Positions 23,977 to 35,100 of a stretch of 64,000 nt of DNA are shown here, piece after piece. The notes beneath the pieces were generated by a model, which had not been told where the DNA came from, did not search any database, and saw only the letters and a program-made list of their open reading frames with translations. Source of the stretch: Chlorella sorokiniana (taxonomy: Eukaryota; Chlorophyta; Trebouxiophyceae; Chlorellales; Chlorellaceae); the NCBI GenBank assembly GCA_025917655.1, contig CP084613.1, positions 868,001-932,000 of the forward strand. The letters run 5' to 3'. A program made the position numbers and the translations under genes. Position 1 is the first letter of the stretch. Each line of letters opens with the position of its first letter.

Positions 23977-26900
23977 TCAGGTCTTGCGTGACGGAGTGTG
24001 CGCCAGCGGCGCACCCGCGCGCCCAGAGGAGATTTTCCGGGGCTGCTGCGGGCGCGGCGGCGGGCTGGCTCGTTCCGTGCCTGCTGCTGCTGCTGCTGCT
24101 GCTGCTGCTTGGGTGCTGGCTTGGCGTGCTTCGACCGCACCTTGTGCTGCCAGCTGGGCTTGCCGCCCTGCTGGCCGCCACCTGGCTCCAGCTCCAGTTC
24201 CAGCTGCAGCCCGTGGTCCGGGCAGCTCCAGGCCTGGAAGGCAGCCGCCAGCCGCGCCCTCTCCACCCGCGACAGGTGGCCCTGGTGGCGGCGCAGGAAG
24301 GCGCAGGCGCCGTCCAGGTCGGCGTCGCCGGGGGGGCAGGCCCACCGCCGCCAGCTGGTGCATGAACGCGGCCAGGCCGCCCAGGCAGGCTGGCCGCAGC
24401 GGCTTCTGCACATAAAAGGGGGGTGCTGAGATCGGGCGAGCGCGGGGGGCTGGGGAAGGGCCGCCCTGCCTGCAGCAGCAGCTTGGAGGCAGAGCCGGCC
24501 CAGTTTGGGGGAGCAGCGCGCCATGCCCGCCTCGCCGCCAGGCTTGCTTTGAGCACGAGCTCCCCGCTCACCCCGAGCAGAGCGGCCTCGCCAGCCTGGC
24601 AGTCCTGGGAGGCGGCGGCCCAGGCCTCATCCAGCAGCAGGAACAGCGCCTCGCGCTCTTCTTGTCCCGCATCGGCGTACCGCCAGCCCTGAGGGTCCGG
24701 AGGGAAGGGCGGGGAGAGGGGCAGGCACGGTCGGCACGGTGCCGGTGGCCGCTTGTGCATAAGGTAGGGGCGCACGAGAACCTTGCCTAACTGCCCAGTG
24801 CAGCCGCCGCTCTGCCACCTTGCGGGCTGCCAACTGCCAGCTGCTCAAGCCCTGCAATCCCATGAAGTTAGGTGTGCGAGTGCCGCTCCCCCACCCGGCC
24901 TGGGCCCTCACCGTGCGGTGCAGCAGGCGCAGCAGCTGGGTGGTGAAGCCGAGCGGCAGCCGCTGCAGCGCGCCGGGCGGCGCCGTGGCCAGCGGCGGCA
25001 GCAGCTGCGCTGCCAGCAGCTGCGACTGCAGGCAGGCCGTCAGCAGGTTGGCGGCGTCGGTGGCGTCCAGGGCGGGCAGGCAGCCGGCCAGGGCGCAGCC
25101 CGCCACCGCCGGCAGCCGCTGGCTGTGGGGCCAGCCGGAGGAGGCCCAGGCATCCACCACCGCCAGCAGGGTGTCGGGCTGCGGCAGGCACAGCGCACGC
25201 AGCGCGCAGCCCTCCGCCGCCGCCGCCAGCGCGGGCGGCGGGGGCAGGCCCCAGCCGCAGAACGCGCGCATCACGCCCAGCGTGCAGTGCAGGGGCGCCG
25301 TCGCCAGCTGGCGCTCCCCGCCCTCCGCCAGCGCCGCCGCCAGCGCGGGCCCCGGGGGCGCCCCCGCGCGCTCCAGCAGCGACGCGAGCGCCGCCAGGCG
25401 CGGGCGTCGGCGGCCGGCAGCGCCTGCAGGGCAACGGCGTGCAGCTGCGACACCTCCCAGGCTGTGAGGGGCAGCGCCGCCGAGGCCGAGCTGTCCAGCA
25501 CGCAGGCCCACAGGCCCACGTCGCTGCGCTGTTCCACGTCGTCGGCGGAGCACAGCGTGGCCACAGCGCCGCCGCACCGCCCCAAACACCTCCGCCGCGC
25601 GGCCGCCGGGCGCAAAGCGCGGGTCGGCGTGGCAGCGGGCCAGGGCGGTGAGGGCGGCAGACAGGTGGATGAGGCTGAGGCAGGCGCTGTGGGAGACGAG
25701 GAGGCGCAGGATGCGCAGCGGCTTGTGCGCCCGGGACAGCTCCCCAGTCAGCACCGCGGGTGCAGCGGGAGAAGCCGCCGCCGCCGCTGCTGCCGCCCTG
25801 CACCGAGTCGGGGCAAGGGGGTGACAGGGCTGCGTCGGTGCCACCCATCAGCGGCAGCCGGCAGGCGGGGAGAGGGGCGGGGGGTGCGGGGTACAGGCAG
25901 CTGCCACTGCATCTGCCATGCCAGTGCACAGTGTTTCATCTGGGTGGCGGGGCAGTAGCGGCGGCGGCAGCGGCGGCGCCGCCTTGCCTGCTGTCGGCCC
26001 TCCTGGCCGCCGGCAAAGCAGATGGAGGGGGCCACGGCGCGCGCCAGCTCTGGGCCGGGGTGCAGGCCCAGCCAGACGTACGCGGACAGCAGGCGCCTGA
26101 GCAGCGCAGACGGCATGGCGGGCACGCGGGGCACATCGCCGCCTCCACCGCCGCCTGCTCCGCCGCCTCCAGCGGCAGGCGCAGCTTCCCGGAAGCTTCC
26201 AGCAGCGTCAGCCAGTTGGAGGCGTCGGCGTCGGCCGGGCGCAGCGGCGCCAGCGCGGCCAGCGCGCGGCGGCGCAGCGCGCGCAGCATGCCGCGCGTCG
26301 CCGGCCGGAACGTCGCCCGCCGCTGGCCCAACGCCGCCGCCAGGCCGTCCAGCAGCGACACCAAGTGGATGTGGTCCATGCGGCCCGCATGCAGCACCGC
26401 CAGCAGCAGCAGGCGCGCCACAGTGGCCGGCCGTGCCGCCAGCTCAGCGGTGAGAGCGCGCGGCGGCAGCGCCGCAAACCTGGGCTCCGCGGGCGTGCCG
26501 CCTCCGCCGCCCTGCAAGCGCGGTGGCGCAGGGACGTGCTTCAGGCGCAGCGCGGCTGTCTGCAACCCCTGCACTGGCACCGGCTGCAGCCCCCTCCCGG
26601 CCAGCGCACACAGCGCACACAGCGCAGCCGCCGTCGCACCTCTGCGGGTTTGAGGCACATGGGCGGCGCCATGGAGGCTGCCAGCTCCCGTCCCGGAGCG
26701 ATTCCCAGCCAGGCGTAAGCGTTGAGCAGGCGCTGCCAGGTGGGCGACGCGGGGCGGGCGGCGGCCGCGCAGGCCGCCGCATCCACCGCCGCCTGCTGCT
26801 GCGGCGCCAGCGGCAGCGCCAGCCAGGCGGAGGCCTCCAGCAGCTGCACGCAGCGCTCCGCGCTGAGGCCGCCCTCAGCGTGCAGAGCGGCGAACGCCAG

Positions 26901-27239
26901 CGCACGCACCTCCCCGAACGCCGCCCGCTCGTCCGCCGGCGGCTCGCCGCCGCGCCGCTGCGCCAGCCGGTTGACGCGCAGCACGCCTTGCAGCGCCAGC
27001 TCCCCCGGCAGGGGTGCGGGGTGCTGCCGCAGCACCGCCAGCACGTCTGCCGCGGTGCTGGCCGTGGCGACGGCGGCGGCGCCGCCACGGAGGCTGATGT
27101 GCTGTGCCAGCACGTCTGCAACGCTGAGCTCAGCCTGCCGCGGCGCCGCCTCCACTACACGTGCGCTCTGCGGCGGCACTGGTGCGCGGGCTGCCTCCTC
27201 ACGACCACCACCCGACAGGCCATGCGCAAGAAGCTGCAT
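23977..27239 (-). CDS. Large helical-repeat protein, FASTK/HPR- or OPR-like (organellar RNA binding suspected)
   Basis: The protein is Ala/Leu-rich and starts MQLLAHGLSGGG at 27239. A window TASTAADVLAVLRQHPAPLP is followed by ALQGVLRVNRLAQRR, the usual opening of algal and plant organellar helical-repeat proteins. A unit with LLNAYAWLGIAPGRELAASM recurs as LLSAYVWLGLHPGPELARAV. Paired windows LTAELAARPATVARLLLLAV and LTGELSRAHKPLRILRLLV mark two or three large repeats. ATDAANLLTACLQSQLLAAQ lies further on. The C-terminal part has a Lys/Gln region with about nine Gln from a CAG run. I see no catalytic motif and no clear RAP domain. The 3' coding end is uncertain; several small introns and frame slips exist. 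The organellar role is inference from family style. Confidence 0.5.
24079..24108 (-). repeat. CAG trinucleotide run coding for polyglutamine
   Basis: A run of about nine CAG codons on the minus strand, inside the C-terminal region of the helical-repeat protein, after KHAKPAPK. Confidence 0.8.
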
Positions 27240-28047
27240 GGGAAGGATGGAGGATGGGGATGCTGGTCCAGGCCTTGCCGCCGAGGGGGGGCGGCGGCGG
27301 CCTAGGCGGGGAAGGGGGATAAGGTGAAGAGCGGGCCGTACGGCACTTACGAGATTAAATCTGCATTGTGTCGCTGCTGCTGCTCGTCTTTCCGCAATAC
27401 AGCCCGCCGCTGGATAGGGAGAGGCTGCAAGCAGGGATGGCAGCGAGCTGAGCTACATGTGAAACCAGACAGCAGTTTCAATAGTGAACAAGTTGCGCGC
27501 TAGCCAAAAGCCTACTTCGAAACGGAGCCTCCCATCGCCACACGCCAGCCACCATACCGCCGCTCCAGGGCACTGGCCGCCTTGGAAGAGCGGCAGAATG
27601 GGCGAGGATTCGATGATGATTATGATCACAGTCTGCACCGCACTGGGCACCGACCTTTCACTGTGCTGGCGCCACTGGCGGCAGCGGCTGTCATGCCGCA
27701 TGCGCTCAACATTCCTTGGCTGAATATACGTGGGAAGAAGATACATATTGAATGCTAAAGAGCAAGCGAAGAAGATTCAGCATAACGGCACAAGCAGGGC
27801 AAAGACAGCAGGAGCTGTGGAGCAAGGGATCAAGTATGCGTGCCCGGCGGAGAGCCGTCGAGCTCGGAGTGAGCGGCTCAGTGTCCGCCTGCGTTGCCGC
27901 GTCGGAAGCGCTCACGTGGCGCCAACACGCGGGCATGCCGCCACGCCGCTCCTTCCTTCAGGGCTACAACCGCGGGCGCCGGCCAGCGGCGGGGCTGGGC
28001 GGCGTGGCGACCGCCGCAGCGCCGCCGCTCTTCCCGGCGCGGCTGGC
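27240..28047. other. Intergenic interval between AP-4 mu and the helical-repeat gene
   Basis: About 800 bases, lower in GC around 27450-27800. It should hold the promoter of the helical-repeat gene and the 3' UTR of AP-4 mu. Short open frames on both strands lack recognisable features. Confidence 0.5.
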
Positions 28048-29670
28048 TCAGTGCGGCCGCACTTGGTAAGAGTTGGCCATGGCCACCACTCGGAACCAGC
28101 GGGAGGGCGCGTAGTTCTTCTCGTCCTTCAGGATCTTCATGTACCGCACATCCAGCCCGCTGGCTGCAGTACAACGGAACCGCAAGGACAGCTGGGCTCC
28201 AAGTCGAGCGATGTGGGTGGCCGGAAGCAACTGACGCAAGCCGTGCGTAAAGCAAGCTGCCCGGCGGCGGCGATGCGCAAGCAGGGAAGGCAGCCGCGGC
28301 GGGCGGGCAGGGCCGCTGGCTGTGCCGCACCTGAGGGCTTGCCGGGCAGCACAAACTGGACCATGATGGGGCCGTAGTCGCGCTTGGTGGACTCCACGCT
28401 CCCCGCATCCACTGCGGGAGGCCAGGCGGAGCAGGCTCAGCAAACCTGCTTGCGTGCGCCGCATGGAGACCATCCCCCGCCCCAGCCGCACGCATGGAAC
28501 TCCGGGTGGCGCGGCCCGGCACGAACCCTTGCGAAAGGCGCAGCGCTGCGACGTAGCACCCCAACGTCCCCTCCGCCCGCCCCACCTGTCAGCCTGCAGC
28601 GCAGCGTGTGCTCCCGCCCGCCCCGCAGGTTCTTCAGCGACCACACCAGCTTGCGCTCCCGCTCCCGCCACTCCGCGCTCTGCTCAAACGCGCCCTTGCC
28701 GGGCAGCGCGAGCAGCTTGCTCTCGTTGGGCGCGTCTGCGGGGCGGTGGAGCGGGCAAAGCCCTCACAGCTGTTGGCGATTGCCACACGCAGCGGGACCG
28801 CCAGTATCATGAGCACATGCAGCACGCCACTCCGGCGGCTGTTGCATGTGTGATTCATTCCTCGGGGCTCCAGACCAGCGGGTGGTGCCCAACCACAACA
28901 GGCATTGTTCCCGCTGGCCCTGCCCGCGGGGTGCCCACCCGTCTCGCAGTGCACGCGCTGCACCGGCGCGGCAGCGGCACCGTGATCTCCACGCCGGTGG
29001 CGGTCTTGGTGGCGGGGTACTCGGCCAGCAGGCGCAGGTAGAGGGTGAGCTGCGGAAACGAGAACAAGAAACATTACAAAAGGGCCTGTGAAACGGATGA
29101 AGTACACATGCACTTGGAAAGTGAGCTGAACAAACGAGGAAAAGGAGCAACAATGGGATGGGAGGGCAGCGGCGGGGTGGGGGCAAGAGGTGCACGGGGC
29201 CAGCAAGGCACTGCCATCGCCGCAGGCAGGCTGGCCGCGAGATGCAAGCCGGCCACTGTGGCGCGCCTGCCAGCAGCAACGCCGGCACCCACCCACCGAT
29301 GCGCCCCGTGACGCGCACCCACACCCCACCTTGGCTGGCGAGTACATGTCGTCTTCCACCATGGGGTACACACGCGGAAGGGGGGCGGAAGGAGCGCGAG
29401 GAGCTGCGGGGGGGGGGGGGGGAGGGCGCTGCTCGACTGATCAAAACCAGGTGGGGGTGTCAGGACCGGGGGGCTGGGTGGCGGATTAGGGGGCCGTCAG
29501 ACTTGCGGCGACATGCGCCCCCGCCCCACCAGAGGGCAGCGCTGCTCGTGGGTATACATACGCCTGCCCGCTCGATGGCTCAGCCCCGCAGCGTGCCCCC
29601 GCCAACTCCCCCACACACACTGCTTGCCCTCCCGCCGCCCCTCCCGCCCGAACCCCCACTCCCTCCCCCA

Positions 29671-29701
<31 letters not shown>

Positions 29702-31700
29702 CGCACCACACACACACACTTTTCTCAGAGCCTCCATCCCACCCACCCCCACCCCCTCCACCCACCCCCACCCCACCGGTAGTTCATGAGCGCAAACTGG
29801 CCGTCGGGGGCACCAGCTCCAGCACGCGCTCCGCCTCAAACCGCTCCGCATCCACGCCCTCGTGGATGGAGCAGCTGTCCAGCAGCACCACGTCTGGCCG
29901 TAACAGGGGGCGGGGTGGGCGGTTGTTTGGGGGGTGCGGGGGTGGACAGGTTTTGCAGGGGCGTCGGGCAGCTGCAGGTGGCTCTTCCACCCCAAAGGGA
30001 AGGGCAACGCGCGACCCACCCCCCGCCCCAAAAGCACACCACCACACCACCCACCGCTGTCCGAGCCGTAGGAAGAGAGCATGCGGGTGTCGCGCCGCCC
30101 CAGCGCCAGATTCTCGCTCAGCCCCAGCCGTATGGGCGGGTTGCCGCTCAGGTAGCTCTTTATCTGCAGCCGGGGCGGGGAAGCAGGGCAGCAGCACGGC
30201 CGGATGGGCGGGCAGCAGTATCGGCTGGCGGCCCCCGGCCTCGCATTCTCCGGCTACGTCGCTGCGGCACAGGCCCCCAGGCTCCCGCAGGCAACAACCG
30301 CATGCCCTGCCCCGCCGCCGCCGCGCCTGTATCGCGCCCACGATGCTGCTGCTCTTCTGGTGCCCGCCGGCGTCGAAGATGGCGGTCAGCTTCTCCACAA
30401 TGTCCACAAAGATCTCCTCCTTGGCCCCCGTGCGGTCGGTGTCCAGCACGCTCTTGATCACCTCGGTGGGACCCGTGGCCCCCCGCCAGCTTCATGCCCG
30501 CCCGGCCGCCCTGCCGCGGACCGGAGCGCAAGGGGGTGAAGGAGGGGGCTCTGCCTGGCAAAACACTGGTGCGGCAGCTGCATGTTTTCCAAGCCCGCGC
30601 CCGCCAACGCGTCCTGTCTGCCCAGCGCCTGCGACCCTCCAGCTGCGCATCCCACTCCGCCCCGCATCCACGCGGCGGCCCATGCACTCCCGCCTGGCTG
30701 CCCGTCACGCCCGCTCACCGGCGCACGGCTCTTCACCGCCAGCGGCTCCATCAGCACAAACTGGCGCAGGCGCTCGGTGGAGGAGTTCTGGGGAAGCCGT
30801 AGTCGGCCACCTCGTCCAGCAGCTCGTAGACCAGCAGGAAGTTCTTGCGCACCACCTGCGGCGGCGGCGGCGGCGGCGGCAGGCAGCGGCGGCGAGAGCT
30901 GGAGCGAGGGCGGCAGGAGGCAGGCGGGACAACAAAACCAAGCATGCCCACAATTGCGCGCCGCGCCCCTCTTCCGTTCCACCGCATGGCCGTGCGGGCA
31001 TGGCGCCACCCAATGCAGCACGCCCAACAGCATCCAGCCAATTTGGCGGCTGGACGTGCTGGGCGCCGCACCTCCTCGCTGACGTATCCAAAGTAGTCGC
31101 AGCAGATGGAGTGGATGCGCAGCAGCAGCTCCACCACCAGGCTGGGCGACACGTTCTCGCGAGTGCTGGCCACCCAGTAGAGGCCGCCGGCCTGCGGCAG
31201 CGCGGGGCACGCCAGCCAGCAGCGGTGGGCAGCGGCGGCAGCGGCCATCGCCTGCCGGCAGCGGGGGCAGCGGCGCCTTCGGCCCCCGCCTGCCCCGGCG
31301 CGGTGGTCTGACAAGGGACGAGCTGGCTTTGCAATGCTGCTTGCCGAACCGCACATGCCCACCCTGGGCCCCCTCCCAGGCACCTTCACATGCAGGTACT
31401 GCACCCCGTCAGCGTGGAAGGCGGGTGGCGCGTCCCTGCCCTCGCCATCCCAGAGGCGCGCCTTGCGGAAGAATACCTCGGTGCTGGTCTGCAGCAGGCA
31501 GGGGTGGCGGACACGTGCATGGGTTCGTGAGACACCTTGCGGCGCGTGTACGGCGCGCAAGGCGGGCCAATGGTGGGGCAGCTGGGCAGCGTGCGCGGGC
31601 GCTGCCGCCGCCGCCTGGGCACCTTGGGCACATTGCCCTTGAAGTCCTTGAAGATGATGGTGTCGCCCCGGGGCGACAGGACGAAGATCTGGCTCAGCAT
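28048..31700 (-). CDS. AP4M1: AP-4 adaptor complex mu subunit
   Basis: AP-4 mu recognises tyrosine-type sorting signals at the trans-Golgi network. The N-terminal longin-like domain starts MLSQIFVLSPRGDTIIFKD and runs through TSTEVFFRKARLWDGEGRD, GLYWVASTRENVSPSLVVEL and NFLLVYELLDEVADYGFP. The linker gives IKSVLDTDRTGAKEE. The mu homology domain shows FVDIVEKLTAIFDAGG, IRLGLSENLAL, DVVLLDSCSIHEGVD, YPMVEDDMYSPAK, NESKLLALPGKGAFEQ, DYGPIMVQFVLPG and the ending LDVRYMKILKDEKNYAPSRW, then FRVVAMANSYQVRPH. The last part fits AP-4 mu (ANSYVARL in plants) better than the AP-1 to AP-3 forms. G runs at 29816-29820 and 30790-30793 are one base short. About ten introns. Its start codon is 10 bases after the stop of the small ORF at 31711. 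Confidence 0.92.
29672..29700 (+). repeat. (CA)n microsatellite in an AP-4 mu intron
   Basis: A CA dinucleotide tract within a C-rich, low-complexity intron of the minus-strand gene. Confidence 0.85.
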
Positions 31701-31710
31701 GGCGCCGGCC

Positions 31711-31881
31711 TCACGCCTGCTTGGCCTTCCTGACGCCCAGCAGGTTCAGCAGGCCGTGGACCAGCGCGTTGATCAAGACTACCGCCGGAATGAAGGATGC
31801 TACAGCGATCAGGGAAACGAAGAGGTCCTGCTTCGGGAAAGGAAGCTCGTAACCAAACAGAGTATGATCGGGGTTGGCCAT
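31711..31881 (-). CDS. Small single-pass membrane protein (56 aa), upstream cistron of AP-4 mu
   Basis: The frame opens with ATG at 31879-31881, MANPDHTLFGYELPFPKQD, and has no interruption. It has one hydrophobic span of about 25 residues (LFVSLIAVASFIPAVVLINA onward) followed by HGLLNLLGVRKAKQA with a basic tail. Such order (short charged head, clean membrane helix, Lys-rich end) is unlikely by chance. The stop TGA (31711-31713) is separated from the AP-4 mu ATG by only 10 bases (31701-31710) with no splice acceptor between. The two ORFs must therefore share a transcript, or AP-4 mu must start within this ORF's mRNA. I do not recognise the family. An alternative reading is a repressive upstream ORF. 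Confidence 0.65.
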   Translation of the reverse strand: MANPDHTLFGYELPFPKQDLFVSLIAVASFIPAVVLINALVHGLLNLLGVRKAKQA

Positions 31882-32137
31882 GTCCTTCCCGGCGCCCTCA
31901 CTGGATCTTGGTTCGGCAAGGTAGCGACGGATCCACGGCCAGGGAGCCCCCGTGAGTGCCTTCTCGGGTGTCCTGCAACCACGTACTGCAACGTGAAAAC
32001 TTGCCCGCGACGGGCTGTTGAAATGGAATGGTTCCAGGCGGATTTACGTGAAGTACAAGTGTGATTTCCAGACCGGCAATGGGCTGGCAGCGCTACGGGG
32101 TTTAAAGTTGTATTGAGCGGCCAGGCAGTGAAGGCAG
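31882..32137. promoter_or_regulatory. Short bidirectional promoter region
   Basis: About 256 bases separate the start of the small ORF/AP-4 mu unit (minus) from the CTF18 start (plus). Both transcripts must start here. No TATA box or other box was recognised with confidence. Confidence 0.4.
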
Positions 32138-35100
32138 ATGGACATCGACGAGTTCGAGGACTTTCTGGATGCCGATCAGGGGCTTGCAGAGGATGGCAGC
32201 CATAAGCGCACGCTGGCAGACTTTGCCTCTCAGCAGGAGGCTGCACAGAGCTTGGGCGGTGAATTTTCGACTGATTGGCTGCAATATGTTGCTCGCAGAG
32301 TGAACGCGGCCAGGGCCCACATCCGGGGGGTAGGCTCTAGCCTGTCGCTGCCTGACGCCTGCTGCCGCCGCCTGGTGCAGGCCCGTCCGACAGCAAGCGG
32401 CCCAAGGTCGGCTCGCCGGACGACGAATTGGATGTAGAGATGCTGGCGCTGTTGGATTCCGAGCCGCAGGAGCCCTGGCAGGCCCTGGGCACCGCAAACG
32501 GCCTCAGCGCAACCGAGGAGCAGGAGCTGCTGGCTCTCGCTGCAGCCACGCAGCCGTCGCAGCCTGCCCGCAGCCCCCGGGCCTCACCCGCCGCGCCACC
32601 ACCACTGCCGGGGCCCACACCCTGGGTGTGACAGAGGAGCGGGAGCTCGTCGCGCTGGCAGCCAGCACCCAGCCAACAGTTGGTGCAGCGGGCGGCGGCG
32701 CCACGACGGCGGGCTTGCCAGCTGTGCCAGCGCATGCGCGGAATGCGGGGAGGCCGTGGACTTGAGTGCAGAGCTGGAGGATCTGCTGGATGAAGAAGAG
32801 GCTGGCGCTGGCAGTGACGCACAGCGGCGGGAGGGAGCGGCAGCTGTGGGGGGCAGCCGGGCGCCGATGCAGGTCCCGAGTTCTTGCTGCCACCCAGGCG
32901 GTACGTAGCGCCGGTCAGAGAGGTCTTCAGGGTGGCAGGGCCCAGCCTGGAGGTCACGTCTGAGAGCGGCGAGCGGGTGTACTGCCAGCTGTACTCGCCA
33001 GACACAGCCGCTGCCCCAGGAGGCGGCCGAGGCCGGTGGGTTGCCCTGGCGCCCACAGCACACGCCTCCTCAGCTGCCCACAACACAGTTTTGGCAGTTG
33101 CAGTTGCTAATGAACTTAAGTTTTGTTGATGCTGCTTGTCTGCAGTTTCATTCCAAAACATCGCTCTCATTATGCTGCACCCTTCCCCCAGGCGTGTCGA
33201 CGTGGCTGGTGTGCTGCGTCGCACCCGCGGCAGCCTCCTGTCCGAGCCAATCTCCTCTCTGCTTCAGTCGCTGGAGCGGGACCAGTTCGAGCGCGCCGTG
33301 GCCGAGAGCGCCGCCGCGCAGCGGCAGCGCACGCCAGGCGCGGGCCGGGCAGGCGGCGGAGGCGGCGGGTCGGCGCGGGGCGCCTCCTCTCTGTGGGTGC
33401 AGAAGCATGCGCCCCGCTCCTACATCGACCTGCTGAGCGATGAGCAGATCAACAGGTGTGCGTTGGGCGCGCGCTGCACGCGCAGCCTGCATGACGTGGC
33501 GGGGCCTGCATGCGCTGCCCCCTGCATGGCGGCGTGGCATGCGATTGAATCGGCTCGCCCACGCTGTTGCCACCTGAGCTGGCCACCCCTGGGCCCTCTG
33601 TGTGCAGAGAGGTCGTGCGGTGGCTCAAGGGCTGGGACCCCTGCGTCTTCGGCAGCGCGGCGCCCGCAGCCCCCGCGCAGCCGCTTGGGGGGCAGCCACA
33701 GGGGCAGCAGCAGCGGGAGCAGGGCTGGGCCGGTGCCCCCGACCCTCTGGGCCGGCCCGAGCACAAGGTCATCCTGATTGCAGGCCCCCAGGTGAGCTCG
33801 GCAGCCAGAGACACTCGGCAGGGCGTTCCGCGGCATACCGCACCTCTTCCTGTCGTCGCGCCTGCCACCTGTGCCGGCACGGCTGCTCAGCCGCACATCC
33901 TGCCGCCCCTGCACTTGCACCCCGCCGCCAGGCCTGGGCAAGACGACGCTGGCCCACGTGTGTGCCGCCCACTGCGGCTACCGCCCCCTGGAGATTAACG
34001 CCAGCGACGACCGCGGGGGTGCGGCGCTGCAGGCGCGCATTCAAGATGCGGTGGAGATGCAGGTGGGTGGATGAGTCGGGTGCGGTGGTGAGGGTGGCGA
34101 CATGGTCTTGCGTGTAAGTAGGGTGGTGTCTGTGTGTGTGTGTAAGTAGGGTGGTGGTGGTGTGTGTGTGTGTGTGTGTGTGAGGGGGGGGGTCATTCAT
34201 ATCATCTGTCCTGCCTCTTTCAGCATCAGAACAAGGCTGCCGGGGCGCCGCCTGCAGAGCGTCATGGGCGGCGGCGGCCCAACTGCGTGATTATCGACGA
34301 AATCGACGGCGCCACGGGTGGGCGGGGCTGGCATGGGGAGCCTGCTGTTGCGCTGCTGCTGCCGTTTGTTCAGTATCGACTGCGCAACAAGACCCCGCAC
34401 CAGGCAGCATAGCACGCTCCTGCTCGCAAGCATCCTTCAACGCCGCGAGGTACCTGCGTGGTGCGACTTGTCTGACTGTGGGGCGGACATGCTGCGCGCA
34501 GGCGGCGCTGAGGGCCGCAGCGGCATCGCGGCCCTTCTGAAGATCGTCAACGCGCCTGCCGGCAAGGCAGCCGGCGGGGCGCCCAAGGGCCGGCCTGAGC
34601 GGGACGGCGGCGCCTCGGACAGCGATGCTGATGAGCCCGCCGGAGCGGGCCGGGGGGGCCTGGCACCCCCGGCCCGGGGCCCGCGGGCGGCGGCTGCGCC
34701 CTCACCCGCCCCATCATCTGCATCTGCAATGACCTGTATGCCCCGCGCTGCGCCCGCTGCGCGACGTCGCCCGCGTCTTCCACTTCCGCAAGCCGCAGGC
34801 GAGGCAGCCGCGCTCGCCGCTCCTGTCGCATCGAGATGCCCCTGCCGCGCTCGCTGCTAGCCTGCCTCGCCCCACCCACTGCTCCCAAAACCACATTCTT
34901 TCCCTCTCCACGCCAAGCTCTGATGCCTTGGCCTTCGCTGCCCCCCCATCCCCCCATCCCCGGCCCCTGCGTCCTTTGAGCAGGCCGAGCGGCTGGCGCA
35001 GCGCCTGCAGGCGGTGTGCGCCGCCGAGGGCCTGTCTTGCGAGAAGTCCACGCTGCGCCTGCTTGTGGAGCGCACCGAATGCGACATCCGCTCCTGCCTC

